Shown here piece after piece: positions 1 to 8,709 of a DNA stretch of 64,000 nt; the stretch's first letter is position 1; every line of letters starts with the position of its first letter. The notes beneath the pieces are model-generated. The model was not told the DNA's origin, did no database searches, and worked only from the letters and a program-made list of their open reading frames with translations. The stretch comes from CBDCNH01 sp965219015. GTDB taxonomy: Bacteria > Pseudomonadota > Alphaproteobacteria > Rhodobacterales > Rhodobacteraceae. The position numbers and the translations under genes are program-made. Location of the stretch: contig CBDCNH010000005.1 of NCBI GenBank assembly GCA_965219015.1, positions 372,001 to 436,000 of the forward strand. Direction: 5' to 3'.

Positions 1-151
1 AGACGTAGATCGCCGTCGCCAGCACGATCCAGACGAGGCCCGCCACGATGCCCGCGATCTCGAGCGCGCTCGGCCCCGTGCGCGACCGGCGCGCGCCGAG
101 CGCCATCCCCGCGCCCGGCCGCGCCCGCACCTCGGCGTCCCTCTCCGTCAC
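1..151 (-). CDS. N-terminus of an unrecognised membrane protein (partial)
   Basis: Reading leftward from a GTG at 151, the frame stays open to the window edge (about 50 residues). The first 30 residues are charged and Arg-rich. They are followed by a hydrophobic stretch (EIAGIVAGLVWIVLATAIYV) that looks like one transmembrane helix in a cytoplasm-to-periplasm arrangement. An ATG at 109 is an alternative start just before the helix. The gene begins 9 bases after the greA stop on the same strand, so the two are probably co-transcribed. The family is not recognisable from this fragment. Confidence 0.5.
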   Translation of the reverse strand, partial: MTERDAEVRARPGAGMALGARRSRTGPSALEIAGIVAGLVWIVLATAIYV

Positions 152-160
152 GGCCGGTCC

Positions 161-631
161 CTAGCGGTAGGCGATGCGGACGACCTCGTAGCTCTTCTGC
201 CCGCCGGGTGTCTTGACATCGATGCTGTCGCCCTCGTCCTTGCCAATGAGCGCGCGCGCGAGCGGCGAGCGGATGTTGAGCCGCCCGGCCTCGATGTCGG
301 CCTCGGGCTCGCCCACGATCTGATAGGTGCGCTCCTCCTCGGTCTCGTCGTCGAGGAGCGTCACGGTCGCGCCGAACTTGATCGGCCCGGAGAGCTTCGA
401 CGGGTCGATCACCTCGGCGCGCGACAGGATCGCCTCGATCTCCCGGATCCGGCCCTCGACGAAGCTCTGCCGCTCGCGCGCGGCATGGTACTCGGCGTTC
501 TCCGACAGGTCGCCATGCTCGCGCGCCTCCGCGATCGAGCGGATGATCTCCGGGCGCTCGGACGACTTCAGCACCTTCAGCTCGTCGCCGAGCGCCGTGT
601 GCCCGCCTCGGGTCATCGGTATCTTGTCCAT
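161..631 (-). CDS. greA: Transcription elongation factor GreA
   Basis: The 156-residue product has the length and both domains of GreA. Residues 1-75 form the N-terminal antiparallel coiled coil that enters the RNA polymerase secondary channel, with the conserved acidic tip region (GDLSENAEYHAARE). Residues 80-156 form the FKBP-like C-terminal domain (FGATVTLLDDE to YEVVRIAYR). GreA stimulates cleavage of backtracked transcripts, and the acidic tip residues are those of the active type. The ATG at 631 gives the canonical start MDKIPMT; upstream extension in this frame has no homology. The gene is divergent from the ETF-QO gene across about 165 bases that must hold both promoters. Confidence 0.95.
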   Translation of the reverse strand: MDKIPMTRGGHTALGDELKVLKSSERPEIIRSIAEAREHGDLSENAEYHAARERQSFVEGRIREIEAILSRAEVIDPSKLSGPIKFGATVTLLDDETEEERTYQIVGEPEADIEAGRLNIRSPLARALIGKDEGDSIDVKTPGGQKSYEVVRIAYR

Positions 632-797
632 CGGCCCCACCGCAACGAAACGGGCCGCGAAAGCCGTGCGGCCCCGCGACATCGCAGGCCAACAGACCCG
701 AGCGCGCCCGCATTTGCAAGGCTGCCGCGGCGCCGCGTCACGATTGCCGGGACACGCCGCAATTGCTACGTCCCTGCGGACGCAAGGAGAAAGCCCG

Positions 798-2450
798 ATG
801 GCCGAGGTGACGCGCGAGGCGATGGAGTACGACGTGGTGATCGTGGGCGCCGGGCCCGCGGGGCTCGCCGCGGCGATCCGGCTGAAGCAGCGCGACCCCG
901 ACCTCGCCGTCGTCGTGATGGAGAAGGGCTCCGAGGTCGGCGCCCACATCCTGTCGGGCGCGGTGCTCGACGTCTCGGGCCTCGACGCGCTCTTGCCCGA
1001 CTGGCGCTCGCGCGGCGCGCCGGTCACGGTGCCGGTGAAGCGCGACAGCTTCCACGTCCTCGGCGAGCGCGGCCAGGTCCGCATTCCGAACTGGGTGATG
1101 CCGCCCCTGATGTCGAACCACGGCGCCTACGTGGTCTCGATGGGCAACGTCTGCCGCTGGCTCGCGCGCGAGGCCGAGGCGCTGGGCGTCGAGGTGTTCC
1201 CCGGCATGTCCTGCTCGGAGCTTGTCATCGGGCCGGACGGCGCGCTGAAGGGCGTCGTCGCGGGCGAGTTCGGGCTCGGCCCCGACGGCACGCCGGGGCC
1301 CTCCTACGAGCCGGGGCTGGAACTCCACGGCCGCTACGTGTTCCTCGCCGAGGGCGTGCGCGGCTCGCTCTCGAAAGAGGCCATCGCCCGCTGGGGCCTC
1401 GCCGAGGGCCGCGAGCCGCAGAAGTACGGGCTCGGCATGAAGGAGCTGTGGCGCATCGACCCCGCGAAGCACGCGCCGGGCACCGTCATGCACACGATGG
1501 GCTGGCCGCTCGGGCGCGGCGCGGGCGGCGGGTCGTTCGTCTACCACCTTGACGACGACCAGGTCTACGTCGGCTTCGTGGTGCATCTGAACTACGCCAA
1601 CCCGTACCTGAACCCCTATTCCGAGTTCCAGCGGCTGAAGCATCATCCGCTCTTCGCGGACCTCCTCGAGGGCGGCAAGCGCGTGGCCTACGGCGCGCGC
1701 GCCATCGCCGAAGGCGGCTGGCAGTCGCTGCCCACGCTCGCGTTCCCGGGCGGCGCGCTCCTCGGCTGCGCCGCGGGCATGGTCAACGTGCCGCGCATCA
1801 AGGGCAACCACAACGCGATGCTCTCGGGCATCGCCGCGGCCGACGCGGCGGCGGACGCTCTGGCGGCCGGGCGGTCCGGCGACACGCTCGAGCGCTACGA
1901 AACCGCGCTGCGCTCCGGCCCGGTGGCGCGCGACCTGCAAAAGGTCCGCAACGTCAAGCCGCTCTGGTCGCGCTACGGGCTCACCGCCTCGATGGTCGGC
2001 GGCGGCGCCGACATGTGGCTCCGCGACCTCGCGGGCTTCGGGCTCTTCGGCACGATGCGGCACGGCAAGACCGATGCCGCGGCGACCGGCAAGGCGCGCG
2101 ACCACACGCCCATCGCCTACCCGAAGCCCGACGGCGTGCTGTCCTTCGACCGGCTCACCAACGTGGCCTTCTCGTTCACCAACCATGCCGAGGGCCAGCG
2201 GCCGCACCTGCGGCTGAAGGACGCCTCCGTGCCGATCGAGGTCAACCTGCCGGAATACGCCGAGCCCTCGGTGCGCTACTGCCCGGCCGGGGTCTACGAG
2301 GTGGTAGGGGAGGAGACGGGCGCGCCGCGGTTCCAGATCAACTACCAGAACTGCGTCCACTGCAAGACCTGCGACATCAAGGATCCGAGCCAGAACATCG
2401 TCTGGACCGTCCCGCAGGGCGGCGACGGGCCGAACTACCCCAACATGTGA
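798..2450 (+). CDS. Electron transfer flavoprotein-ubiquinone oxidoreductase
   Basis: The 550-residue protein matches the usual ETF-QO length. It has an FAD-binding dinucleotide motif near residue 13 (VVIVGAGPAGLAAAIRL) and a C-terminal [4Fe-4S] site with Cys495 and Cys519/522/525 (NCVHCKTCDIKDPSQNI), followed by the typical PQGGDGPNYPNM tail. The enzyme is peripheral on the inner membrane and passes electrons from ETF (fatty-acid and amino-acid dehydrogenases) to ubiquinone. The ATG at 798 is preceded by AAGGAGA at the right distance. An open frame runs far upstream but overlaps greA and is not coding there. Next is a TPR gene after a short repeat-bearing gap. Confidence 0.95.
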   Translation: MAEVTREAMEYDVVIVGAGPAGLAAAIRLKQRDPDLAVVVMEKGSEVGAHILSGAVLDVSGLDALLPDWRSRGAPVTVPVKRDSFHVLGERGQVRIPNWVMPPLMSNHGAYVVSMGNVCRWLAREAEALGVEVFPGMSCSELVIGPDGALKGVVAGEFGLGPDGTPGPSYEPGLELHGRYVFLAEGVRGSLSKEAIARWGLAEGREPQKYGLGMKELWRIDPAKHAPGTVMHTMGWPLGRGAGGGSFVYHLDDDQVYVGFVVHLNYANPYLNPYSEFQRLKHHPLFADLLEGGKRVAYGARAIAEGGWQSLPTLAFPGGALLGCAAGMVNVPRIKGNHNAMLSGIAAADAAADALAAGRSGDTLERYETALRSGPVARDLQKVRNVKPLWSRYGLTASMVGGGADMWLRDLAGFGLFGTMRHGKTDAAATGKARDHTPIAYPKPDGVLSFDRLTNVAFSFTNHAEGQRPHLRLKDASVPIEVNLPEYAEPSVRYCPAGVYEVVGEETGAPRFQINYQNCVHCKTCDIKDPSQNIVWTVPQGGDGPNYPNM

Positions 2451-2497
2451 TCCCCGCCGATTGCGCCCGCTCCGGGGGCGCCCTACGTTCCGCCGAG

Positions 2498-2530
2498 ACA
2501 CCAAGCGACACACCAAGCGACACACCAAGC
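2498..2530. repeat. 12-bp direct repeat, nearly three copies
   Basis: The unit ACACCAAGCGAC occurs at 2498-2509 and 2510-2521, with a truncated third copy at 2522-2530. The repeat lies between the ETF-QO stop and the GTG start of the TPR gene, just before its ribosome binding site (AGGAGG). Copy number could change by slippage and alter the leader length. No function is known. Confidence 0.7.
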
Positions 2531-2546
2531 CAGGAGGCCGCCCTTC

Positions 2547-4241
2547 GTGACCCATGCCCGCCTGTCCCTCGCCGCTGCGCTCATCACGGCCCTCGGAGGC
2601 GCCGCTCCCGCGCAGGACGTGCCTGCGGGCGCCTACCTCGCGGGGCGCTACGCCAGCCTGACCTTCGATTTCGGGAGTGCCGCGACCTTCTACACGCAGG
2701 CGCTTCTCGCCGATGCGTCGAATCCGGAGCTCCTCGAGAACGCGCTGCAGGCCCAGGTGGCGCTCGGCGCCTTCGACAAGGCGCTGCCGATCGCCACGCG
2801 GATGCAGGCGGCCGGCCTGCAAAGCCAGGTCGCGAACCTCGTCGTCACCGCCGGCGCGATCAAGCGCGGCGCGTTCGACGCGGTCCAGAAGGACATCGCC
2901 GGCGGCAAGTCCGTGGGCGGGCTCGTCGACGGGCTCGTGATGTCGTGGACCGAGCTCGGCCTCGGGCGCATGTCGGAGGCGCAGTCTGGGTTCGACAAGC
3001 TCGCCCAGACCAAGGGGATCGAGGCGTTCGGGCTCTACCACAAGGCGCTGGCGCTCGCCTCCGCGGGCGACTTCGAGGGCGCCGACCAGATCCTCTCGGG
3101 CGACGCGGCCGGACCGCTCCGCCTGACCCGCCGCGGCGTGGTGGCGCGGGCCGAGATCCTGAGCCAGCTGGAGCGCGACCCGGATGCCGTGGCGCTCATC
3201 GACGCGGCCTTCGGCGGCGACCTCGATCCCGGCGTGGCGGCGCTGCGCGACCGGCTCGCGAAGGGCGAGGCGGTGCCCTTCGACGTCGTCCGCACCCCCG
3301 AGGAAGGGCTCGCGGAGGTGTTCTACACCGTCGCGACCGCGCTCAACGGCGAGGGCAACGACGGGCTGACGCTCCTCTATGTCCGCGTCGCGACCGAACT
3401 CCGCCCCGATTTCGTCGCGGCCACGCTGCTCACGGCAAGCCTCCTCGAGAGCCAGAAGCAATACGACCTCGCCACCGCGACCTATGCCCGCGTGCCGGCG
3501 TCGGATCCGTCGTTCTACGCCGCCGAGCTCGGCCGGTCGGACGCGCTCTTCGCCGCGGGCAAGGAGGATGCGGCGCTCGAAGTGATGCAGCAGCTCTCGC
3601 GCACCGAGCCCGACGTGCCGGTGGTCTGGACCTCGCTCGGCGACCTCTTCCGCCGGCTCGAGCGCTTCGCCGACGCCGAAGCCGCCTACGACAAGGCGGT
3701 GGACCTGCTGGGCGCGCCGCAGGCCGGCCAGTGGGTGGTCTACTACTCGCGGGGCATTGCCCGCGAGCGGCAACACGCGATGGACACGGGCGAGGCCGAT
3801 TTCCGCGAGGCGCTGAAGCTCAGCCCTGACCAGCCGCAGGTGCTGAACTACCTCGGCTACGCCTTCGTCGAGGAAGGCCGCAACCTCGACGAGGCGCTCG
3901 GCATGATCGAGCGCGCGGTCGCGGCGCGGCCGGAGGACGGCTACGTGACCGACAGCCTCGGCTGGGCGCTCTTCACGCTCGGCCGCTATCAGGACGCGGT
4001 GGCCCCGATGGAGCGCGCGACGCTCCTCGAAGCGGTGGACCCGATCCTCAACGACCACCTCGGCGACGTCTACTGGGCGGTCGACCGCAAGCGCGAGGCG
4101 GAGTTCCAGTGGCGCCGCGCGCTGTCGTTCGACCCCGAGCCCGAGGATGCGGCACGGATCCGCCGCAAGCTCGAAGTGGGGCTCGACGCCGTGCGGCAGG
4201 AAGAGGGCGCAAAGCCCCTTCCGGTGGCGAATGGGAACTGA
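2547..4241 (+). CDS. Exported tetratricopeptide-repeat protein
   Basis: The 564-residue protein starts at a GTG preceded by AGGAGG. It opens with a signal peptide (LSLAAALITALGGAAPAQ, cleavage expected near residue 23). The rest is helical TPR-type repeats with typical Gly/Ala/Tyr spacing, clearest in the C-terminal half (for example VLNYLGYAFVEEGRNLDEAL and VTDSLGWALFTLGRYQDAV). Such proteins scaffold envelope complexes. In alphaproteobacteria this family commonly sits directly before ispE, as here, with an 11-base overlap that suggests translational coupling. No catalytic motif is visible and the partner is unknown. Confidence 0.88.
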   Translation: MTHARLSLAAALITALGGAAPAQDVPAGAYLAGRYASLTFDFGSAATFYTQALLADASNPELLENALQAQVALGAFDKALPIATRMQAAGLQSQVANLVVTAGAIKRGAFDAVQKDIAGGKSVGGLVDGLVMSWTELGLGRMSEAQSGFDKLAQTKGIEAFGLYHKALALASAGDFEGADQILSGDAAGPLRLTRRGVVARAEILSQLERDPDAVALIDAAFGGDLDPGVAALRDRLAKGEAVPFDVVRTPEEGLAEVFYTVATALNGEGNDGLTLLYVRVATELRPDFVAATLLTASLLESQKQYDLATATYARVPASDPSFYAAELGRSDALFAAGKEDAALEVMQQLSRTEPDVPVVWTSLGDLFRRLERFADAEAAYDKAVDLLGAPQAGQWVVYYSRGIARERQHAMDTGEADFREALKLSPDQPQVLNYLGYAFVEEGRNLDEALGMIERAVAARPEDGYVTDSLGWALFTLGRYQDAVAPMERATLLEAVDPILNDHLGDVYWAVDRKREAEFQWRRALSFDPEPEDAARIRRKLEVGLDAVRQEEGAKPLPVANGN

Positions 4242-5058
4242 CGAGCCGGCGCCCGCCAAGGTCAACCTCACGCTCCACGTCACCGGCCGACGGGCCGACG
4301 GCTACCACCTCCTCGACAGCCTCGTCGCCTTCGTGGAGGTCGGCGACCGCATCTCGCTGACGCCGGCGGAGACCCTGACGATGGAGGTGACGGGACCGGA
4401 GGCCACGCATGTGCCTGCGGGCGACGACAACCTCGTGCTGCGCGCGGCGGGGCTTGCGGGCTTCGTCGGCAGGATCGCGCTCGAGAAGCGGCTGCCGGTC
4501 GCGTCGGGGCTCGGCGGCGGGTCGGCGGATGCGGCGGCCGTCCTGCGGGCGGTCGCGCGGATGGGGCGGACCTCGCCGCCGGAGGCCGTCCTCTCCCTCG
4601 GCGCCGACGTTCCGGTGTGCCTCGCCGGGCGGCCCGCCCGGATGCGCGGGATCGGCGAGCGGCTCTCGGGCGTGCCGCCGCTGCCCGCCGCCGGGGTGCT
4701 CCTCGTCAATCCGCGCGTGCAGGTAGCGACCGCTGCGGTGTTCGCGGGGCTTGGCCGCCGGTCCAACGCGCCGATGCCGGAGGTGCTGCCCCCCTGGCGC
4801 GATGTCGCGGCCCTGGCCTCCTGGCTCGCCAGGCAGCGCAACGACCTCGAAGCGCCGGCGCGGGACGTGGCTCCCGCTATCGCCACGGTGTTAGCGGCGC
4901 TACGGGCCACCGATGGCTGCCGCCTCGCCCGGATGACCGGATCGGGTGCAACCTGCTTCGGTCTCTACGCGACGCGCGCCGAGGCCGAGATCGCCGCGAC
5001 GCGCATGGACCGGGGCTGGTGGGTCGCCGCGACTCAGCTCGCCCGGGCGACCACGTAG
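4231..5058 (+). CDS. ispE: 4-diphosphocytidyl-2-C-methyl-D-erythritol kinase
   Basis: The 275-residue GHMP-family kinase phosphorylates CDP-methylerythritol in the MEP (non-mevalonate) isoprenoid pathway. The N-terminal substrate motif PAKVNLTLHVTGRRADGYH is at residues 8-26 and the glycine-rich ATP loop PVASGLGGGSADAA at 89-102. A C-terminal GHMP segment (ARMTGSGATCFGLY) is also present. The ATG at 4231 lies inside the end of the TPR gene. The 3' end overlaps the convergent polyprenyl synthase gene by 25 bases, so both C-termini are encoded by the same DNA. Pairing with a prenyl synthase fits quinone and isoprenoid supply. Confidence 0.95.
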   Translation: MGTDEPAPAKVNLTLHVTGRRADGYHLLDSLVAFVEVGDRISLTPAETLTMEVTGPEATHVPAGDDNLVLRAAGLAGFVGRIALEKRLPVASGLGGGSADAAAVLRAVARMGRTSPPEAVLSLGADVPVCLAGRPARMRGIGERLSGVPPLPAAGVLLVNPRVQVATAAVFAGLGRRSNAPMPEVLPPWRDVAALASWLARQRNDLEAPARDVAPAIATVLAALRATDGCRLARMTGSGATCFGLYATRAEAEIAATRMDRGWWVAATQLARATT

Positions 5059-6035
5059 TCGGCGAGATCGTCGAGGAGATCGCGGATCGGATCGTCGGGC
5101 AGCCGTGCGAGGGCATCCCGCGCGCGCGTTGCCCAGCCGACCGCCGCGGCGCGCGTCGCCTCGAGCGCGCCGGTCCGCTCCATCGCTGCGAGCGCCTCGT
5201 CGAAGTCACCCGGCCGCTGGTCGCCCTTCTCGATCGTCCGCACCCAGAACGCGCGCTCCGCGGCGTTGGCGCCCGCGACGGCGCGCACCACCGGCAGCGT
5301 CAGCTTCCGCTCGCGGAAATCGTCGCCGGGGTTCTTGCCGATGGCATCGGGGCTTCCCGTCACGTCGAGGAGGTCGTCGGCGATCTGGAACGCGACGCCG
5401 AGCGCGTCGCCGTAGGTCGCGAGCGCCGAGACCCAGGCCTCGTCAGCCCCCGCGATCACCGCACCGGCCTCGCAGGCCGCCGAGAAGAGCGCCGCCGTCT
5501 TGCCGCGCACGACGCGCAGGTACGTGGCCTCGGTGGTCGCGAGGTTCTGCGCGGCGGTCAGTTGCAGCACCTCGCCTTCCGCGATGGTCGCGGCCGCGTT
5601 CGACAGGATGCCGAGCACCCGGAGCGAGCCGGTCTCGACCATCAGCTGGAACGACCGCGCGAAGAGATAGTCGCCCACCAGCACCGACGACTTGTTGTCC
5701 CACAGGAGGTTCGCGGTCGGCCGCCCGCGCCGCTGCCCGCTCTCGTCCACCACGTCGTCGTGCAGCAGCGTCGCGGTGTGGATGAACTCCACCGTCGCCG
5801 CGAGATGGATGTGAAAGGGCCCGCCGTAGTCGCAGAGCCGCGCGGACGCGAGCGTCAGCATCGGCCGCAGACGCTTGCCGCCCGCCTCGATCAGATGCGC
5901 GGTGACTTCGGGGATGCGCGGCGCGTGCTCGGAGGCCATGCGCGCGCGGATCAGGGTGTTGACGGCGCCGAGATCGCTTGCGAGATGCGCCGCGAGCCGG
6001 TCGTGCGGTTTATGAACGGCCTCGTCCAGCGTCAC
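5034..6035 (-). CDS. Long-chain polyprenyl diphosphate synthase (ubiquinone side chain)
   Basis: The 333-residue trans-isoprenyl synthase has both aspartate-rich motifs: DDVVD at 93-97 (first, with LLHDD context) and DDLLD at 220-224 (second). It also has the GGKRLRPML motif at 52-60. These bind Mg-diphosphate and elongate allylic diphosphates with IPP. Residues before the first motif (TATLLHDDVVD) are small, which is typical of long-chain products. In Rhodobacterales this is normally the octa/decaprenyl synthase for ubiquinone, but chain length cannot be fixed by eye. It is convergent with and overlaps ispE. Confidence 0.93.
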   Translation of the reverse strand: MTLDEAVHKPHDRLAAHLASDLGAVNTLIRARMASEHAPRIPEVTAHLIEAGGKRLRPMLTLASARLCDYGGPFHIHLAATVEFIHTATLLHDDVVDESGQRRGRPTANLLWDNKSSVLVGDYLFARSFQLMVETGSLRVLGILSNAAATIAEGEVLQLTAAQNLATTEATYLRVVRGKTAALFSAACEAGAVIAGADEAWVSALATYGDALGVAFQIADDLLDVTGSPDAIGKNPGDDFRERKLTLPVVRAVAGANAAERAFWVRTIEKGDQRPGDFDEALAAMERTGALEATRAAAVGWATRARDALARLPDDPIRDLLDDLADYVVARAS

Positions 6036-6097
6036 GTCCAGCGCCTCACCCGGGATGGGCTCGACATCGGCATGAGGGGTGGCTTAACTCCGTGGCG

Positions 6098-6313
6098 ATG
6101 GAAGAACTTCTTCGCACCACCGACCCCACGATCATCGCCTTTGCCAGCGCCCTGCTTGCGGGCGAGGGTATAGCCGTGTTTCCGGTGGACGTCCACATGA
6201 GCGTGCTCGAGGGCTCGATCGGCATATTGCCGCGCCGGCTGATGGTGCGTCCGGCGGACCTCCGCGCGGCGCGCATCGTGATGTCCGACAACGAGATCCC
6301 GCTCGGCATCTGA
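6098..6313 (+). CDS. DUF2007 family small protein
   Basis: The 71-residue protein begins MEELLRTTDPTIIAFASALL and contains the conserved core VDVHMSVLEGSIGILPRRLMV seen in the DUF2007 (putative signal-transducing) family. The fold is a small ferredoxin-like alpha/beta domain. The function is unknown, although the family is named for a presumed binding role. The gene starts 62 bases after the divergent polyprenyl synthase start, so the two share a promoter region. The ATG at 6098 was chosen because it gives the canonical family N-terminus. Confidence 0.85.
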   Translation: MEELLRTTDPTIIAFASALLAGEGIAVFPVDVHMSVLEGSIGILPRRLMVRPADLRAARIVMSDNEIPLGI

Positions 6314-6442
6314 TCGCCGTCCGGGCGCCGCAATTCCGCGCATTTGAATCATCTCGCAACCGTCAGTTGCGGCGCGCGCGTGACACGGCTCGGCGATTGT
6401 GATCGTCTCGTGACACGGACCCCATCGCACAGGAGGACGGGC

Positions 6443-6607
6443 ATGAGCATGACGGCGCATATCGAGGAGCTTCGCAAGAAGCACGCGCACTTGTCGGAAG
6501 AGGTCGAGACGGCGCAACGCGCGTGCTCGGTCGACGCCCTGCAGATCGCGGAGCTGAAGAAGCGCAAGCTGCGCCTGAAGGAAGAGATCGTCCGCCTCTC
6601 GCAATAG
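6443..6607 (+). CDS. DUF465 (YdcH-like) small coiled-coil protein
   Basis: The 54-residue, highly charged, all-helical protein (MSMTAHIEELRKKHAHLSEE to LKKRKLRLKEEIVRLSQ) matches the DUF465/YdcH family, a single antiparallel helical hairpin. A strong ribosome binding site (AGGAGG) lies 6 bases before the ATG. The C-terminal LKKRKLRLKEEI signature is the family hallmark. Its molecular role is unknown. It stands alone between the DUF2007 gene and the convergent phaB. Confidence 0.87.
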   Translation: MSMTAHIEELRKKHAHLSEEVETAQRACSVDALQIAELKKRKLRLKEEIVRLSQ

Positions 6608-6657
6608 CGGACCCTGCCGCGGGCGGTCGGGTCAGGCCGATCCCTCAGGCCGATCCC

Positions 6658-7383
6658 TCAGGCCATGTACTGCCCGCCGTTCGCCGTCAGCGTCGCCCCG
6701 GTGATGAACCCCGAGTCTTCGGCGGCGAGGAACGTCACGCAGCGTGCGATCTCCTCCGGCTCGCCGAGCCGGCCCACGGGGATGAGCGGCAGGATGCGCT
6801 CGGCGAGCACCTTCTCGTCGATCGCCCGCACCATCTCGGTGCCGATGTAGCCCGGGCAGATCGCGTTGACCGTGATCCCCGCCCGCGCGCCCTCGAGCGC
6901 CAGCGCCTTGGTGAAGCCGATGTCGCCCGCCTTCGCGGCGGCGTAGTTCGCCTGGCCCGCCTGGCCCTTCTGGCCGTTGATCGACGAGATGTTGATGACG
7001 CGGCCGAACTTCCGGCTCCGCATCCCCGGCCAGACGCCGTGCGTCATGTTGAAGAGCCCGTCGAGATTGGTGCCCATCACCTCGCGCCAGTGCTCGCGGG
7101 TCATCTTGTGGAACATCCCGTCGCGGGTGATGCCCGCGTTGTTGACGAGGATGTCCACCGGCCCGAGGTCGGCTTCGACCGCCGCGATGCCTGCCGCGCA
7201 GGCGTCGTAGTCGGCGACCGACCACTTGTGCGCCGCGATGCCGGTGGCGTCCGTGAAGGCCCGCGCCGCGTCGTCGTTGCCGGCGTAGTTGGCCGCGACC
7301 CGGTGCCCCGCCGCCTTCAGCGCCACCGCGATGGCCGCGCCGATGCCGCGCGTGCCCCCGGTCACGAGTGCCGTTCGTGTCAT
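6658..7383 (-). CDS. phaB: Acetoacetyl-CoA reductase
   Basis: The 241-residue classical SDR reduces acetoacetyl-CoA to (R)-3-hydroxybutyryl-CoA with NADPH, the second step of polyhydroxybutyrate synthesis. The cofactor motif TGGTRGIG is at residues 8-15, NNAG at 81-84, and catalytic Ser133/134, Tyr147 and Lys151 are in place (NYAAAK). The C-terminal GQYMA tail is typical of PhaB. The ATG at 7383 gives the family start MTRTALVTGG; in-frame sequence upstream is not conserved. It lies downstream of phaA on the same strand, separated by a repeat-rich gap. No phaC is in the window. Confidence 0.95.
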   Translation of the reverse strand: MTRTALVTGGTRGIGAAIAVALKAAGHRVAANYAGNDDAARAFTDATGIAAHKWSVADYDACAAGIAAVEADLGPVDILVNNAGITRDGMFHKMTREHWREVMGTNLDGLFNMTHGVWPGMRSRKFGRVINISSINGQKGQAGQANYAAAKAGDIGFTKALALEGARAGITVNAICPGYIGTEMVRAIDEKVLAERILPLIPVGRLGEPEEIARCVTFLAAEDSGFITGATLTANGGQYMA

Positions 7384-7453
7384 GCCGTCCCTCCCTGTCG
7401 CGGCCGCCTCTGCGAGCGACGCGCTTTCCATCCCATCTGCTCCCGCCCTTCCA

Positions 7454-7550
7454 TGCGGCGCGCCCTCAGTCGCGCTCGCCTCCCTGGGCGGCGCGCCTTT
7501 CGGTCGCGCTCGCCTTTCCGGGCGGCGCGCCTTTCAGTCGCGCTCGACGC
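7454..7550. repeat. 33/34-bp tandem repeat, three copies, spanning the phaA 3' end
   Basis: Three imperfect copies of a unit with core GGCGGCGCGCC and flanking CAGTCGCGCTCG begin near 7454, 7487 and 7521. The third copy contains the phaA stop codon and its last codons (reverse complement GAGCGCGACTGA). The other two lie in the phaA-phaB gap. The repeat therefore looks like tandem duplication of the gene's 3' end. Each unit is GC-rich and partly palindromic (GGCGCGCC), so it could fold in the mRNA between the two cistrons. Confidence 0.8.
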
Positions 7551-8709
7551 ACATCGCGACGCCCATGCCGCCGCCGATGCAGAGCGTCGCGATGCCCTTC
7601 TTCGCGTCCCGCCGCGCCATCTCGAAGAGGAGCGTGTTGAGGATGCGCGCGCCCGAGGCGCCGATCGGATGGCCGATGGCGATGGCGCCGCCGTTCACGT
7701 TGACGATCTCGGGGTCCCAGCCCATCTCCTGGTTGACCGCGCAGGCCTGCGCCGCGAAGGCCTCGTTGGCCTCGACGAGATCGAGGTCCGCCGCCGTCCA
7801 GCCCGCTTTCTCGAGCGCGCGGCGGCTGGCGCTCACCGGCCCGATGCCCATGATCGAAGGATCGACGCCCGCCGTCGCGTAGCCTGCGATCCGCGCCATC
7901 GGCGCGATGCCGCGCCGTCCGGCCTCCTCCGCCGACATCAGGAGCACCGCCGCCGCGCCGTCGTTGATGCCCGAGGCGTTGCCGGCCGTGACCGTGCCGT
8001 CCTTGGTGAACGCGGGCCTGAGCTTCGCCATCGCCTCCATCGTCGACCCGGCGCGGATGTACTCGTCCTGGTCGACGACCGTGTCGCCCTTGCGGGTGCG
8101 GATCGTGAACGGCACGATCTCGTCCGCGAAGCGGCCGGCCTTCTGCGCGGCCTCGGCCTTGTTCTGGCTCGCGACCGCCAGCCGGTCCTGCGCCTCGCGG
8201 CTGATCTGCCACTTTTCGGCGACGTTCTCCGCGGTCTGGCCCATGTGGTAGCCGTTGAAGGCATCCCAGAGCCCGTCGCGGATCATCGAGTCGACGAACG
8301 CGACATCGCCCATCTTGTGGCCCGCGCGCAGGTTGGCGACATGCGGCGCGAGGCTCATGTTCTCCTGCCCGCCCGCGATCACGATGCCCGCGTCCCCGAG
8401 CTGGATGTGCTGCGCCCCGAGCGCCACCGTCCTGAGGCCCGAGCCGCAGACCTGGTTGATGCTCCACGCCGCCGCCTCGATCGGCAGGCCCGCGTTGACA
8501 TGCGCCTGCCGGGCGGGGTTCTGGCCCTGGCCCGCCGTCAGCACCTGGCCGAGGATGGTTTCCGAGACCTCCGCCTTGTCGACGCCGGCACGCTCGACGA
8601 CCGCCTCGATGGCGGCGCGGCCGAGCTCGTGCGCGGGGGTGGCGGCGAAGGCGCCGTTGAAGCTGCCGACGGGCGTGCGCGCGGCCGAGGCGATGACGAC
8701 GTTGGTCAT
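7534..8709 (-). CDS. phaA: Acetyl-CoA C-acetyltransferase (beta-ketothiolase)
   Basis: The 391-residue biosynthetic thiolase condenses two acetyl-CoA to acetoacetyl-CoA for polyhydroxybutyrate. The acyl-accepting Cys88 (INQVCGSGL), His347 (GHPIGASGAR) and the second catalytic Cys377 (CIGGGMG) are all present. The length is exactly that of PhaA. The ATG at 8709 gives the family N-terminus MTNVVIASAARTPVGSF; the frame remains open upstream but without homology. It forms a phaA-phaB pair with the downstream reductase. Confidence 0.96.
   Translation of the reverse strand: MTNVVIASAARTPVGSFNGAFAATPAHELGRAAIEAVVERAGVDKAEVSETILGQVLTAGQGQNPARQAHVNAGLPIEAAAWSINQVCGSGLRTVALGAQHIQLGDAGIVIAGGQENMSLAPHVANLRAGHKMGDVAFVDSMIRDGLWDAFNGYHMGQTAENVAEKWQISREAQDRLAVASQNKAEAAQKAGRFADEIVPFTIRTRKGDTVVDQDEYIRAGSTMEAMAKLRPAFTKDGTVTAGNASGINDGAAAVLLMSAEEAGRRGIAPMARIAGYATAGVDPSIMGIGPVSASRRALEKAGWTAADLDLVEANEAFAAQACAVNQEMGWDPEIVNVNGGAIAIGHPIGASGARILNTLLFEMARRDAKKGIATLCIGGGMGVAMCVERD

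Noticed and set aside
738..4283. A 1181-codon open frame on the minus strand
   Set aside because: It lies antisense to the ETF-QO and TPR genes and is Arg/Glu/Ala/His-rich without any family motif; long antisense frames are expected at this GC content.
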